A stretch of 64,000 nt of DNA from Stomorhina lunata (Eukaryota; Arthropoda; Insecta; Diptera; Rhiniidae). Where the stretch lies: assembly GCA_933228675.1 (NCBI GenBank), contig OW121743.1:58358406-58422405 (forward strand), in the 5' to 3' direction. Under the pieces are notes generated by a model. It saw only the letters and a program-made list of their open reading frames with translations. It was not told the origin of the DNA and did not search any database. The translations under genes were made by a program, and so were the position numbers. Below are positions 45,860-57,414 of this stretch, piece by piece. Positions within the stretch are counted from its first letter, which is position 1. Every line of letters begins with the position of its first letter.

Positions 45860-46440
45860 ATTCATGCTCACCTTTCCCACCAACCTTAATCGTGCTGCTG
45901 CTAGAATTGTCTTTTGTCCATCCAATCAAAAATGTGATAGAAGATTACTCGTCGAAATGAGCTGGAGACGACTTAAGACAGTATCATTATCTTCATAAGA
46001 CTCAGCTGGATGATCACCTTTCCCACCAATCTTGATCGTGCTTCCGCTAGAACTGTCTCTTGTCCATCCAACCAGGAGTGTGATAGAAGTCGAAATGGAT
46101 TAACGTCTCATCGACGCTGTCAAGCCAAAAATAGAGTTTCGACTGCGCACTGCAGAAAATGTTTTAGGAGTTTTAAAGAAGAGGATTGCATGATGAGGGG
46201 AAAAAGTTGAAGGAAGGTTGCAATCGCAACCAGGATTTTCGAACCTCTATTTGAGGTATTAGCTTGTAGATGAGGTTGGACTTGCGTATCGTTTTGTTGA
46301 CGTTGTCAATCAAGAACTAGAGTCTTATCTGCGCACTACAGAAAATGTTATAGGAATTTAAAAGAAGAGGATGGCTTCAATCTAATGCATTATGGAGAGA
46401 CACAGTTGAAGGAAACCTATGTATCCATGATGGTTTTATA
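45860..46440. repeat. Two nested local duplications
   Basis: CACCTTTCCCACCAANCTTNATCGTGCT...TGTGATAGAAG occurs at 45870 and 46015 (about 145 bp apart). GACGNTGTCAANNNAAGAACTAGAGT...GCGCACTNCAGAAAATGTT...AGAAGAGGAT occurs at about 46113 and 46300 (about 190 bp apart). They follow one another without long gaps. Confidence 0.75.
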
Positions 46441-47125
46441 TATACTACCATATCTGTCACTCGAATTACCTCTTTAGAAGTCAATCAAGAAAGAGATTCT
46501 AACTTCTCCACATTTTTTTGGAATTTTCGGGTCAAGAATAAGTGTGAAGTGTTATATCAAACCCCCTATTTATAGATAAGAGCCTATTGACTCTGCCACA
46601 AGAATTGCCTCGATGTTGAAGCTCATTCTAGGTTAGAATCTGAAAAATTGACTCATGATTTTGAGGTTACACATGCTAAAGAAAGCTTTAAATTGTGCCC
46701 TTTCTACATGTTTATTTTACTCCCCATAAAATTCTTTTATATTCATCATTAAACACATATTGTCGGTTTAACGATTTCAAAAGAAAAATAAAATTCTTCG
46801 GAAATCTTTTTGGGGTTAAATAAAAAATGAGTTTCAAGTTAAATTAGCAAAACGTATGCTAAATATTTAACATGTGTTCTTAATATTTTTTGCAACTCTG
46901 CTTTTAATCAGTGATGCCACATGTCAATTTAGCAAAGGGGGATTTAGGGGGGCAATGAAATAAACATTCCAAGATTGTTTATAATATAAGAAAATGTAAA
47001 TAAAAGAGGGAAGAAAAAGTGAACTGTTGAATAATTTCTTAAACAATGGTTTTGTTTATACTAGAAGAATAAACAAAGAAATGGTGAAATGTTTAATAAA
47101 AATAAGATTTTGACTTTAAAAAAAG
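46441..47125. other. Unique sequence, no gene
   Basis: CAGTGATGCCACATGTCAATT at 46911 resembles a hAT-type left end without a partner. Nothing else is supported. Confidence 0.4.
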
Positions 47126-47129
47126 TCTT

Positions 47130-48870
47130 CCTTTGGTCAACTTTTCTATAGAAAAGTCTTTCTTTGGTCAACTTTTCTATAGAAAAGTCTTCCTTTGGTC
47201 AACTTTTCTATAGAAAAGTCTTCCTTTGGTCAACTTTTCTATAGAAAAGTCTTCCTTTGGTCAACTTTTCTATAGAAAAGTCTTCCTTTGGTCAACTTTT
47301 CTATAAAAAAGTCTTCCTTTGGTCAACTTTTCTATAGAAAAGTCTTCCTTTGGTCAACTTTTCTATAGAAAAGTCTTCCTTTGGTCAACTTTTCTATAGA
47401 AAAGTCTTCCTTTGGTCAACTTTTCTATAGAAAAGTCCTCCTTTGGTCAACTTTTCTATAGAAAAGTCTTCCTTTGGTCAACTTTTCTATAGAAAAGTCT
47501 TCCTTTGGTCAACTTTTCTATAGAAAAGTCTTCCTTTGGTCAACTTTTCTATAGAAAAGTCTTCCTTTGGTCAACTTTTCTATAGAAAAGTCTTCCTTTG
47601 GTCAACTTTTCTATAGAAAAGTCTTCCTTTGGTCAACTTTTCTATAGAAAAGTCTTCCTTTGGTCAACTTTTCTATAGAAAAGTCTTCCTTTGGTCAACT
47701 TTTCTATAGAAAAGTCTTCCTTTGGTCAACTTTTCTATAGAAAAGTCTTCCTTTGGTCAACTTTTCTATAGAAAAGTCTTCCTTTGGTCAACTTTTCTAT
47801 AGAAAAGTCTTCCTTTGGTCAACTTTTCTATAGAAAAGTCTTCCTTTGGTCAACTTTTCTATAGAAAAGTCTTCTTTTGGTCAACTTTTCTATAGAAAAG
47901 TCTTCCTTTGGTCAACTTTTCTATAGAAAAGTCTTCCTTTGGTCAACTTTTCTATAGAAAAGTCTTCCTTTGGTCAACTTTTCTATAGAAAAGTCTTCCT
48001 TTGGTCAACTTTTCTATAGAAAAGTCTTCCTTTGGTCAACTTTTCTATAGAAAAGTCTTCCTTTGGTCAACTTTTCTATAGAAAAGTCTTCCTTTGGTCG
48101 ACTTTTCTATAGAAAAGTCTTCCTTTGGTCAACTTTTCTATAGAAAAGTCTTTCTTTGGTCAACTTTTCTATAGAAAAGTCTTCCTTTGGTCAACTTTTC
48201 TATAGAAAAGTCTTCCTTTGGTCAATTTTTCTATAGAAAAGTCTTCCTTTGGTCAACTTTTCTATAGAAAAATCTTCCTTTGGTCAACTTTTCTATAGAA
48301 AAGTCTTCCTTTGGTCAACTTTTCTACAGAAAAGTCTTCCTTTGGTCAACTTTTTTATGGGAATGACTTCCTTTGGTCAACTTTTTATAGAAATGCCTTT
48401 TTTTGATCAACTTTTCTATAGAAATGTCTTTCTTTGGTCAAATTTTCTATAGAAATGTCTTCCTTTGGTCAACTTTTCTATAGAAATGTCTTCCTTTGGT
48501 CAATTTTTTTATAGAAATGTCTTCCTTTGGTCAACTTTTCTATAGAAATGTCTTCCTTGGGCCAACTTTTTTGTAGAAATAGATTCCTCGGGTCAACTTT
48601 TCTATAAAAATGTCTTCCTTTGGCCATTTTTGTTTTTATAGAAATGTCTTCCTTTGGTCATTTTTTTTTATAGAAATGTTTTCCTTTGATCAAATTTTCT
48701 ATAGAAATGTCTTCCTTTGGTCAACTTTTCTATAGAAATGTCTTCCTTTGGCAAACTTTTCTATAGAAATGTAATCCTTTGGCCAATTTTTCTATAGAAA
48801 TGTCTTTCTTTGATCAACTTTTCTATAGAAATGTCTTCCTTTGCTCTACTTTTCTACAGAAATGTCTTTT
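47130..48870. repeat. Minisatellite array A8, 31-bp unit
   Basis: About 55 units of GGTCAACTTTTCTATAG followed by AAAAGTCTTCCTTT. Each contains the 18-bp perfect palindrome ACTTTTCTATAGAAAAGT. From 47130 to about 48340 the units are nearly invariant. From about 48350 to 48870 they diverge (AAATGTC variants, length changes). It is the reverse complement of array A9. Confidence 0.96.
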
Positions 48871-50050
48871 TCTTTTTTTTTTGATTTCTAGAATTAAATT
48901 AAATTTAAGGTTTTGAAAGAAAATCCCTTGAAACTTCCTTGTCTATTACCCGCCTTTAGTATATACAATTTTTCCAATTTCCTTTCATTCAAATTATCTC
49001 TATAATTTTCCCCCAAACATATGTTTTCCATAAAAGAAAAATAAACTTTTTCCTTTTCCTATATCATAATTCCTCTGGCTTAAAGTTTCCAAAAAAAAAG
49101 TACCAGAACTTTCTCATTTTCTTTTCAAAAACTTTTGATAACATGAAAACTTTTCGCCAAGAAACTTTATTTTTCTCGAAATTCAATATGTATTGGTTAA
49201 ATATTATCGGGGAAAAAAATACTTGAAAACTAATTTTTTCTACAACATATTTGACATTCCTAGAAAATACAAATTTTGCTATATACACTCTTTCCTAACC
49301 CAAGCCCACCACCACATTCCACACTTCCATTTCCCTTTGAAGATGATATCTAGAGAAGAAAAAACTTTCCCAATTTAATATAATTCTTTCTCAACTTTGT
49401 TCTTGTACTTTTTAACTATTTAACTATTTTTTTTTTTGTTGGATAATATTTAGTAGATTATTTATTATTTTCTCTAGTTCTTCCATCATAGTCTTCAGTC
49501 GGTCGTTCGTTCCGACTTTCGGTCTTTCCCTATTTTTTTTCTATTTCTTTTTGTTTAAGCTGCTTATTCTAGAAGAAATGTTGATTTATTTATTTCTGTT
49601 CTTGAACAAAGACTGAAAAATGGATTACATATGGTATATATCCATCCATGTACCTCCACTACCTCCTCCTGTCAGATGAAACACTCTAGCAATGGCTGAG
49701 AAATTCCCAGGGCTTAAAAAAAAGATTTTCTTTGTTATTGCATTTTCCTCGTATATCTCGGTATTAAAGGACGTTAAGGCAAAATAAATTGTATAAAAAT
49801 AAAGTATATAATGGATTTTTATCGTATTCTCTTATTTAGATTTTTTTTCGTTTCTATATAATAAAAATAAATGACAGACAGACGGACGGATGGATGGCCG
49901 TAACGCCAGAGGAGCAGACGGTTCGGTTGGGAGTTTGTTCCCGCACACGACATGAATTGAAAATATTTGAATAGAATTTTAAAGACAACGTGTTTCATTT
50001 CATTATTTAAGCTTAAGGCTTAACAAAGGGAAGAATGCCATAAGAAAGAA
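48871..50050. other. Spacer between inverted arrays A8 and A9
   Basis: About 1.2 kb of non-tandem AT-rich sequence. It ends with GACAGACAGACGGACGGATG (about 49873), common in fly introns and intergenic DNA. No supported gene. Confidence 0.5.
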
Positions 50051-50054
50051 TGGA

Positions 50055-51300
50055 CGAAATTTCTATAGAAAAGTTGACTAAAGGAAGACATTTCTATAGA
50101 AAAGGAAAACATTTCTATAGAAAAGTTGACCAAAGGAAGGCATTTCTAAAGAAAAGTTAACCAAAGACATTTCTAAAGTAAAGTTGACCAAAGAACGACA
50201 TTTCTATAGAAAATTTGACCAAAGGAAGACATTTCTAAAGTAAAGTTGACCAAATGACGACCTTTTTATAGAAATATTGACCAATAGAAGACATTTCTAT
50301 AGAAAAGTTGACCAAAGAAATACATTTCTATAGAAAAGTTGACCAAAGAAAGACATTTCTATAGAAAAGTTGACCAAAGGAAGACATTTCTATAGAAAGG
50401 TTAACCAAAGAAAGACATTTCTACAGAAAAGTTGACCAAAGGGAGACTTTTGTAGAAAAGTTGACCAAAGGAAGACTTTTTTATAGAAAAGTTGACCAAA
50501 GGAAGACTTTTATAGAAAAGTTGACCAAAGGAAGACTTTTTTGTAGAAAAGTTGACCAAAGGAAGACTTTTATAGAAAAGTCGACCAAAGGAAGACTTTT
50601 TTATAGAAAAGTTGACCAAAGGAAGACTTTTTTATAGAAAAGTTGGCCAAAGGAAGACTTTTTTATAGAAAAGTTAACCAAAGGAAGACTTTTTTATAGA
50701 AAAGTCGACCAAAGGAAGACTTTTTTATAGAAAAGTTGACCAAAGGAAGACTTTTTTATAGAAAAGTTGACCAAAGGAAGACTTTTTTATAGAAAAGTTA
50801 TCCAAAGGAAGACTTTTTTATAGAAAAGTTGACCAAAGGAAGACTTTTTTATAGAAAAGTTTACCAAAGGAAGACATTTCTATAGAAAAGTTGACCAAAG
50901 GAAGACATGTCTATAGAAAAGTTAAGCAAAGGAAGGCATTTTCATAGAAAAGTTGACCAATAGAAGACATTTGTATAGAAAAGTTGACCCAAGGAAGACA
51001 TTTCTATAGAAAAGTTGATGAAATTAAGGCATTTCTATAGAAAAGTTGACCAATGGAAGACATTTCAATAAAAAAGTTGACCAAAGAAAAACATTTTTAT
51101 AGAAAACTTGATCGAAATAAGACATTTCTATAGAAAAGTTGACCAAAGGTAGACATTTCTATAGAAAAGTTGACCTAAGGAAGACATTTCCATAGAAAAG
51201 TAGACTAAGGGAAAACATGTCTATAGAAAAGTTGACCAAAAGAAGGATTTTTTAAAGAAAAGTTGGCCAAACTAATACATTTCCATTGAAAAGTTGACCA
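50055..51300. repeat. Minisatellite array A9, inverted counterpart of A8
   Basis: About 40 units of GACCAAAGGAAGACTTTT followed by TTATAGAAAAGTT, i.e. the A8 unit on the opposite strand. The centre (50450-50870) is homogeneous but has lost the C of CTATAG (TTTTTTATAG). Both flanks are diverged and carry the ACATTTCTATAG form that also dominates the diverged right part of A8. Confidence 0.95.
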
Positions 51301-52385
51301 CTTTTAATCCCAGTATAAAATTTTTTCGCAAGAATCTTATGGTTTGGGAGATATAGTGCTTGAAAGTTCCGGAATGTAAATCGATATATCATTCTTATTT
51401 GTGTACTGTTTGTAACAATATGGATGTCATGTGAAAGTACTACGAAATATCTTTCAGATGATATATCTTATTTTCCTTTTCAGTAACCCATTAGGGACCT
51501 ATTGTTAATGTTAAATTTTATCAGTGGTTTTTGTGCAAAACTGCCCATATTTTGAAATCTGATCGATATGACGTAAACCAATGATATCATAGATTTAAGT
51601 AGTCAACTCTTTAAGCTTTCATTTGATGTAAATTATTAGTTAATATTTTTCAACATAACAAAGATATTGAGGTTTGAAATTGGATTTTTTTTATTTTTCA
51701 TTTATAAAGTCTAGATCAACTGAACTATAGCAAAGAGTTCAAAATAGGGGCTCTAATGGAATGGACTCCTTTCTCCTACTCCATTCCACACACATTTTTG
51801 ATCCGATATAAAAGATTTTTATATGTACGATATCTGCTAGCTGAGATCTACAAAAAAATGGCTATAGTTTATGAGATATTCAACTTTGAAGCTCATCCGT
51901 TCGTAGGGATAATATTACGTTCTAAAGAAAAATCTCGAAATCCTGTCAAAAAAAATATTATAACTGGGCATACTTCTCCCGATTTTAAGGACATGCGCTC
52001 TCTTACGAAAGCAATTTTACTCGTCTATATACCAAAAAAAAATTAAGTATTTTTTGTTGTGGAAGATTTTTTTTTTTCCTAAAATTTCTTCTCAATTATC
52101 CAACAACGTCAACAGACCTTGTTATACAGAGAGTACAAGCTGCAGCAACATTTACACAGATACACATACATACCTTCATGTATATGTATGTTTGTATGTA
52201 AATATAAATGGATGTGTCCCTGTAAATAGGGAGAGAGGTGGCAGGAAGGAGCCTCCCCCATAAGAGCCGGTTTTATATATAGAAAATAAAGGATATTTGT
52301 ATAAACACAATCACTTCATACATTCGTACTCCCTATGGTTTTTTGAGTAATTTTGCATGAACGAAATGTGAGAGAATATTTGAAT
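51301..52385. other. Unique sequence with a 96-codon open frame
   Basis: 51756-52046 (+) is open for 96 codons, starting MEWTPFSYSIPHTFLIRYKR. It has no recognised domain, no upstream or downstream partner and no codon pattern I can judge. I leave it as an uncharacterised open frame and not a gene. 52090-52260 is low-complexity (ACATACATAC). Confidence 0.35.
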
Positions 52386-52410
52386 CAGGGATGGCAAACA
52401 TAGTACAATA

Positions 52411-53655
52411 TCGGTTTTATCCATTCGTGGTTTCAAAAGTATAGAACTTTTTTTGTGTGGCTACGCAAAAGACCATGTTTAAGCAGATAAACCTTTAACT
52501 CTTGAGCATTTTAAAACCAACATTCGTCAAGTTATGGCTGAAATACCGCCCAATATGTGTCAAAAAGTGGTCGAAAATTACCTCAGGAAAATCAATGCTT
52601 GCAACATTTCGAGTGGTGGTCATTTAAATGATGTAGTGTTTCACACATAATGTTAACGTTCAAACTTTATAATAAAAACAAGTAAGAAAGTGCTATAGTC
52701 GGTCAAGCCCGACCATACGATACCCTTCACCATTAAGGTCAAAGGTGTTCTTTTTCCTGTATAAAGACAAATATTTACAAAATTTTGCCTTCATACAAAC
52801 ATTTTCTCAAGACTTATATGAGAGCTAGCGACAAATGTGGACCGATTATCTCAAAATTTGGCAAATTGATTGCAGTATTTACAAAAATTATGTATGCAAA
52901 AAAATGAACTTAAAATTCTCATTATCTTTAGATTTACGAACGTTTTAGTGATTTTTGTCCAATTTAGTGCGTTTTGACAGAAGAGTTTGTATGGGAGCTA
53001 TGGCCAAATGTGGACCGATTTCAACGAAATTTGATACAGTGATAAGCAGTATTTGTTTTAAATTTCATGAAAAAATATTGATATTTGTGGACAAAATATC
53101 AATTCCGGGAAGTGGGATCTGTGGGAGGTACCATAAATAATAGACCGATTTTGACGAATTTCAATAGCCATAGTCTCACTATCAAACAATTATTCTGTGA
53201 CAAATTTCATCAAATTAGAATTGTGACCTGTACTTTGATTACATGGTTTACGTGCGGGTCCAGCCAGACGGAGGGACGGACTGACATCGCTAAATCGACT
53301 CAGAAAGTGATTCTAAGCTTATTGGTATACTAAAAGGTGGGCCTAAGACAAACATATCTATACGTTACATACATCTTATTTTTATTTTTATCACAGTGAC
53401 CTCTACACTGGGCCAAAGTTGAGCACTATTGTGTGAAAAAACCTATTGGTCCGTATAACTTTCGCAAATATAAACCTATCGAAAAAATATTTACACATTC
53501 GAAAACTATTTAAGTAACAAAGAAAAACATGCTTACTATGCTACGCTATCTCTAATAGTTTAAGAGATATTAAACATTTACGATTATTTAAATCTAAAGG
53601 CTCGATATGTGTTTTATTTACGTTCACTTTTGAAACCGCAAAATGGATAACCCTG
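52411..53655 (+). mobile_element. Rosa-like mariner deletion derivative, split by another repeat
   Basis: The 5' terminal repeat TCGGTTTTATCCATTCGTGG (after TA 52409-52410) and the 3' terminal repeat ending GCAAAATGGATAACCCTG (before TA 53656-53657) belong to the same family as 7004 and 12810. Directly after the 5' end comes transposase C-terminal coding sequence (GYAKDHV, DKPLTLEHFKTNIRQVMAEI, to about 52620), so the N-terminal and catalytic core are deleted. An interspersed repeat is inserted at about 52676. Confidence 0.8.
52676..53385 (+). repeat. Dipteran interspersed repeat (class unassigned)
   Basis: It starts AAACAAGTAAGAAAGTGCTA, TAGTCGGTCAAGCCCGACC, ATACGATACCCTTCACC, then two ATGGCCAAATGTGGACCGAT-like modules. 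It ends GACGGACTGACATCGC, TAAATCGACTCAGAAAGTGA and GGTGGGCCTAAGAC. These are landmark strings of a repeat abundant in fly genomes. A second partial copy lies at about 42880-43255. The class is not assigned from the sequence. Confidence 0.7.
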
Positions 53656-53945
53656 TAGATTTTTTCAATTTAAAGATATTAGCTTCCATTTTCATTACTC
53701 GAAATCCATGTTTAATGAAAAAATTGTCAAAAGAATTTTCAGATCAAATAAGATCCATTTGTTAGCCGTCAAATAAGTTATTCTTTAAAGCCGACATGTT
53801 AAATTTTCAATATAAAAAGTGCTCTAAATAAAATTTGTAGTTGGATTTTCTTAAATAAAAATCAAACCTTTTAATATAAAAACTCTACAAAATACGCAAA
53901 TATAATGACATATTATACAAAATCATTTAGCATTAAAATGTTTAC

Positions 53946-54975
53946 TTAGTACTCGGGTTTTGCAAAATTATCGACTTTTTTCGGAAACCCTCCCATTAAA
54001 GATTTTACAGTTGCTTCTGATACCTTTTTGGAGCATGTGTTCCACCTGCGCTTAAAATCGGGCATGTTCTTGGAAATCTTTCCTGTGTTCTTCAATTCCT
54101 TTTTTACCAGAGCCCAATACCTTTCCACAGGCCGAAGTTCTGGACAGTTAGGTGGATTTGCCTCTCGTGGTACAAAAATGACATTATTGTTTGAGTACCA
54201 CTCAAGTGCCTTTTTTCCATAATGGCATGATGCCAAATCGGGCCAAAAAATGTAGGCACTCTGTGCTCTCTTAAAAAGGGTAACAACCGTTTTTGTAGGC
54301 ACTCCTTTATATAAATTTTGTGTTTATTGTGCCAGATGCCACAAATACTTTACTTCTTTTGCCACAACTGCAAATAGCTTGCCACACGAGAAACTTCTTA
54401 GGGAATTTTGTTTGTTTTTTTGTGCGAAACTCTTGCCGAACATTGCCCCGTTTATCAGCAACATAAAAATCTTGACCAGGAAGTTGAGAAAAGTCTGCCA
54501 GTACGTATGTTTCATCATCCATCACACAACAGGTGTATTTTTTTATAAAATCAGACTTCAATTTTTTCGCTCGTTTTTTTGCTTCTAAGTTCTTTATAGC
54601 ATTGCGATCTGGAACCTTTTGGACTTTGTATGTCTTCAGTCCAGCATAAGCTTTGAATCTATGTGCAAAATTCGTAGAACATTTCACCGTACGAGCTGCT
54701 TTTCTTAAAGAAGTGTTAGGCGCTCTTCGAAAGAGTCGCTCGACTTCTTTTGCCTTACCAATATCTGTAGGACCTTTTTTCTGATCCAGGTTTTCTTTCA
54801 ATGCTCAGGTTTTCCTTATACCGTCTGATGGCATTAGAAACCATTCGAGGGTTAACTTTCAAATTTTTAGCTATTTTTTTAAAAGTCCATGACGGATTTT
54901 TTTGAAAAGTTTTAATTATATTTTCACGAACTTTTTTTCGCAGTCCATTTTGATTGAAATAACTATTGAAAATTA
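53946..54975 (-). pseudogene. DD37E (ITmD37E-like) transposase pseudogene
   Basis: On the minus strand, from about 54960, NGLRKKVRENIIKTFQKNPS, VNPRMVSNAIRRYKENLS (helix-turn-helix), a frameshift near 54790, then KKGPTDIGKAKEVERLFRRA, KSDFIKKYTCCVMDDETYV (first catalytic Asp) and PKKFLVWQAICSCGKRSKVF. Frameshifts near 54303 and 54250 lead to YIFWPDLASCHYGKKALEWY (second Asp) and NPPNCPELRPVERYWALVKK (catalytic Glu). I count 37 residues between the second Asp and the Glu, the DD37E signature of ITmD37E elements, best known from mosquitoes. It is nearly full length but broken by about three frameshifts. It ends at a stop after NFAKPEY. Terminal repeats were not identified. It is nested in hAT-like copy e. 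Confidence 0.85.
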
Positions 54976-55210
54976 ATAATTTCTAAAATAATAGCATCTG
55001 ACATATCTATAGAAACTAACTTGATCAAAAAATAATATATTTCTTGCACTATAGATAAATTTTGTCTAAAATAGTAAATGCATATTTTTTTAGAACACTC
55101 TTTAATTTATTCTGTATAAAAAATGTTACCCCATCATGGTCTAAAAAGTACAATTTGTTTCCATATTTGTTACAAAATCAAGAAAGCTATTTTCCATCCC
55201 TGGTTTGAAT

Positions 55211-56605
55211 GTAGGAAATCTATGTAAATGGAATGTGTATGTGTGTGAGTTCTATGTAAATGTTGCTAATGGTATATAAATGGAATGTATATAAACATTC
55301 ATAAAAAAAGAACATATACTAGTATTTATGTACAAAGATATTATGTATTTATATAAGAATGTATGTATGTAAATAGATATACATACATATATTAATATTT
55401 ATGTATATAGCAAAATGTTGTTGTCTGTAACATGAATAATAACAGCAGCAATAGCAACAACAACACAATCATTCTGTTGTAGTAGAAAATATCTCCATTA
55501 TGTCTGCCTTTGCCAGCTACAACTTGCGACAACAGCAACAACAACAACAACTATACAAATAATAACAATAATGAATAGCCTTGTTGTTGTCGTATCGTCG
55601 TTGCTGTGTGTGTTTGTTGCTGCTACTGATATTTAAAATGTCAGCAACAGCAATTTTCTGTTTTATATTGTTTTTATCGATTTTTTCTTCGTTCTTAATG
55701 TTTTGTTGTCGCTGTTTTTTTTTTGTGTTATTTCTACATTCAACCGAAAGGACAGACGGACAGGCGGACGGATGAATGGATGGATGGACGGACACTCACT
55801 CATTCGTTTAATAAAACTTTTTATAAATAGTTTTTAGTTGTTTATAATGGAATGAAATGAAACTAGAAGAAGACGTAGTAGCAGCAGCAGGAGGGCAGGA
55901 TCTGTTGTTGGGTAGTTATTGTTGTTTATTGCATATTTTGCTTATAGGTACATACATACTTTTTTTTAAATATTTCATATTTAAGTTCTTTGTTGTTGCT
56001 TTTGGAATTTAGCTGCTATTTACAATATTTGCAGATGTTTTAAAGGATAAGGTTTTAATAAAAACAATTTTTTGCACAAAGAATTTAAGGTTATTGGATG
56101 TCATATTTAAATTTTGATTGAAATAAAAGTAACTAAGAGAAATTTAATATCATTATTAAATTTTTAATTTAATGGCCTTTAAAAAAATATATATTTTCTT
56201 TGAACTAAAATTTTGGATAATTATTTGTTTAAATGAAGTTAATATTAAGAAAATAATTAATTATTGAAAAAAAAAAATTCAGAAAAATTTTTACCCCCTA
56301 AATCATAAACAAATTTTAAAATTATCAAATTCTTATAATTTGAAATTTGTATGGAAAATTTGAATTATAGCTTTATTTTTTGATTATGAATTTGGGGTTT
56401 AATCTGTATAAAATTGTAGATTTCTTTTCTTTTTTTTGTAATACTTTTTATGATTTTTTCAATTTGAAAAAATGTTTTCATGAACCGATTTTAATAAAAT
56501 TGTATAGCATAATTCGCGGGAGAATTTTCTAAAATCTGATGTATACAGGCATGTCACAAATTCCTTTCGGAATTGAAACCACTCCGTAGTTGAAATTCGA
56601 TCGAA
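55211..56605. other. Unique sequence with CAA and CAG runs, no gene
   Basis: 55430-55620 has CAACAACAA/GTTGTTGTC runs, and 55740-55800 has GGACGGACGG repeats. Both are typical of fly introns and intergenic DNA. Frames here are repeat translations. Confidence 0.5.
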
Positions 56606-56613
56606 TTGGTTTT

Positions 56614-57246
56614 ATGGCTCGATTGTGTGATGCAATCCGAATTTTAGTTGCTTCGTCTACTGGCAACACACAGCCAGTAAAAAAGTTGTATTCTATATTG
56701 TGACTGGCAACTAAGAAGAAGAAAAATTGTAAACAAGCGGTCATTTGAATTTAAAAAAAAAGTGAAAAAATAAAATATAAATATTTAAAACTATTTTTTT
56801 TTTTGGATCGGAGTTTCCAGAAGTCCCACGGAAATGTTTTCAATCTTGATATGGCGCAACCTACGTTGTCGAGTATTCTAAAGAAAGTCATACAATTAAT
56901 TGAGCAAAAACTTTGAAAACTTGGATTGTCTCAAAAAATTTAAAATGCAGAATAAAAGCTTGTTATATTTGAAAATAAAGTACACACGTGCTTATCATAG
57001 GACCATGAGAATTTATTTCTTCCGCTTTATTTTATAAACAAAATTCAGAGCAACTACAAATTCCCGGTTGCTGAAATAACCTATAACTGGCAACTAGAAT
57101 TGACTCTTGTTGCCATCTATGTACGTATAATAAGTAATCGACAATGCAACTGAGATTCTGTTTTCGGTTATCAGTTGCCAAACGTAATGTCATTTTGGCA
57201 ATTGGCAACACAATTAAAGTTGAGTTGCATTACACAATCGAGCCAT
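56614..57246. mobile_element. Element with 22-bp terminal inverted repeats, family unknown
   Basis: ATGGCTCGATTGTGTGATGC plus AA at the left (56614-56635) and TTGCATTACACAATCGAGCC plus AT at the right (57225-57246) are complementary with one mismatch. The interior contains several inverted ACTGGCAAC / TTGCCA words. The target duplication is ambiguous because both flanks are T-rich (TTTT). No transposase is present. Confidence 0.65.
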
Positions 57247-57414
57247 TTTTAGATGCTCTAAAACATTACGGATGCCCCAGTGGTCTAGTGGGTAGTGTCC
57301 TACACTGCTTGTGCTAAGGTTTTATAAATTAACTTTGTATTAACTAAAACAGAGTGTGGGAAAAGCATTGGGTGAATTTTGGGTAACTTCGGATTGGTTT
57401 GGGTAGTTTCGTTT

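Larger units (their letters stand above)
52386..55202 (+). mobile_element. hAT-like non-autonomous element, copy e
   Basis: The 5' end is CAGGGATGGCAAACATAGTA and the 3' end AGAAAGCTATTTTCCATCCCTG. The flanking 8-mers ATTTGAAT (52378-52385) and GTTTGAAT (55203-55210) match at 7 of 8 positions and fit nTnnnnAn. Only about 25 bp of 5' and about 80 bp of 3' family sequence remain. The rest is nested mariner and DD37E sequence. Confidence 0.8.

Noticed and set aside
47130..48870. CRISPR-like regular 31-bp repeats
   Set aside because: The units are contiguous with no unique spacers, and the DNA is eukaryotic in character; it is a minisatellite.
52955..53333. Plus-strand frames of 61 and 82 codons
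   Set aside because: They lie in the dipteran interspersed repeat 52676-53385 and show no protein similarity.
54028..54588. Plus-strand frames at 54028-54222 and 54379-54588
   Set aside because: Antisense shadows of the DD37E transposase pseudogene.
55517..55795. 92-codon frame ending in a Cys run
   Set aside because: Translation of CAACAACAA and GGACGGACGG simple repeats.
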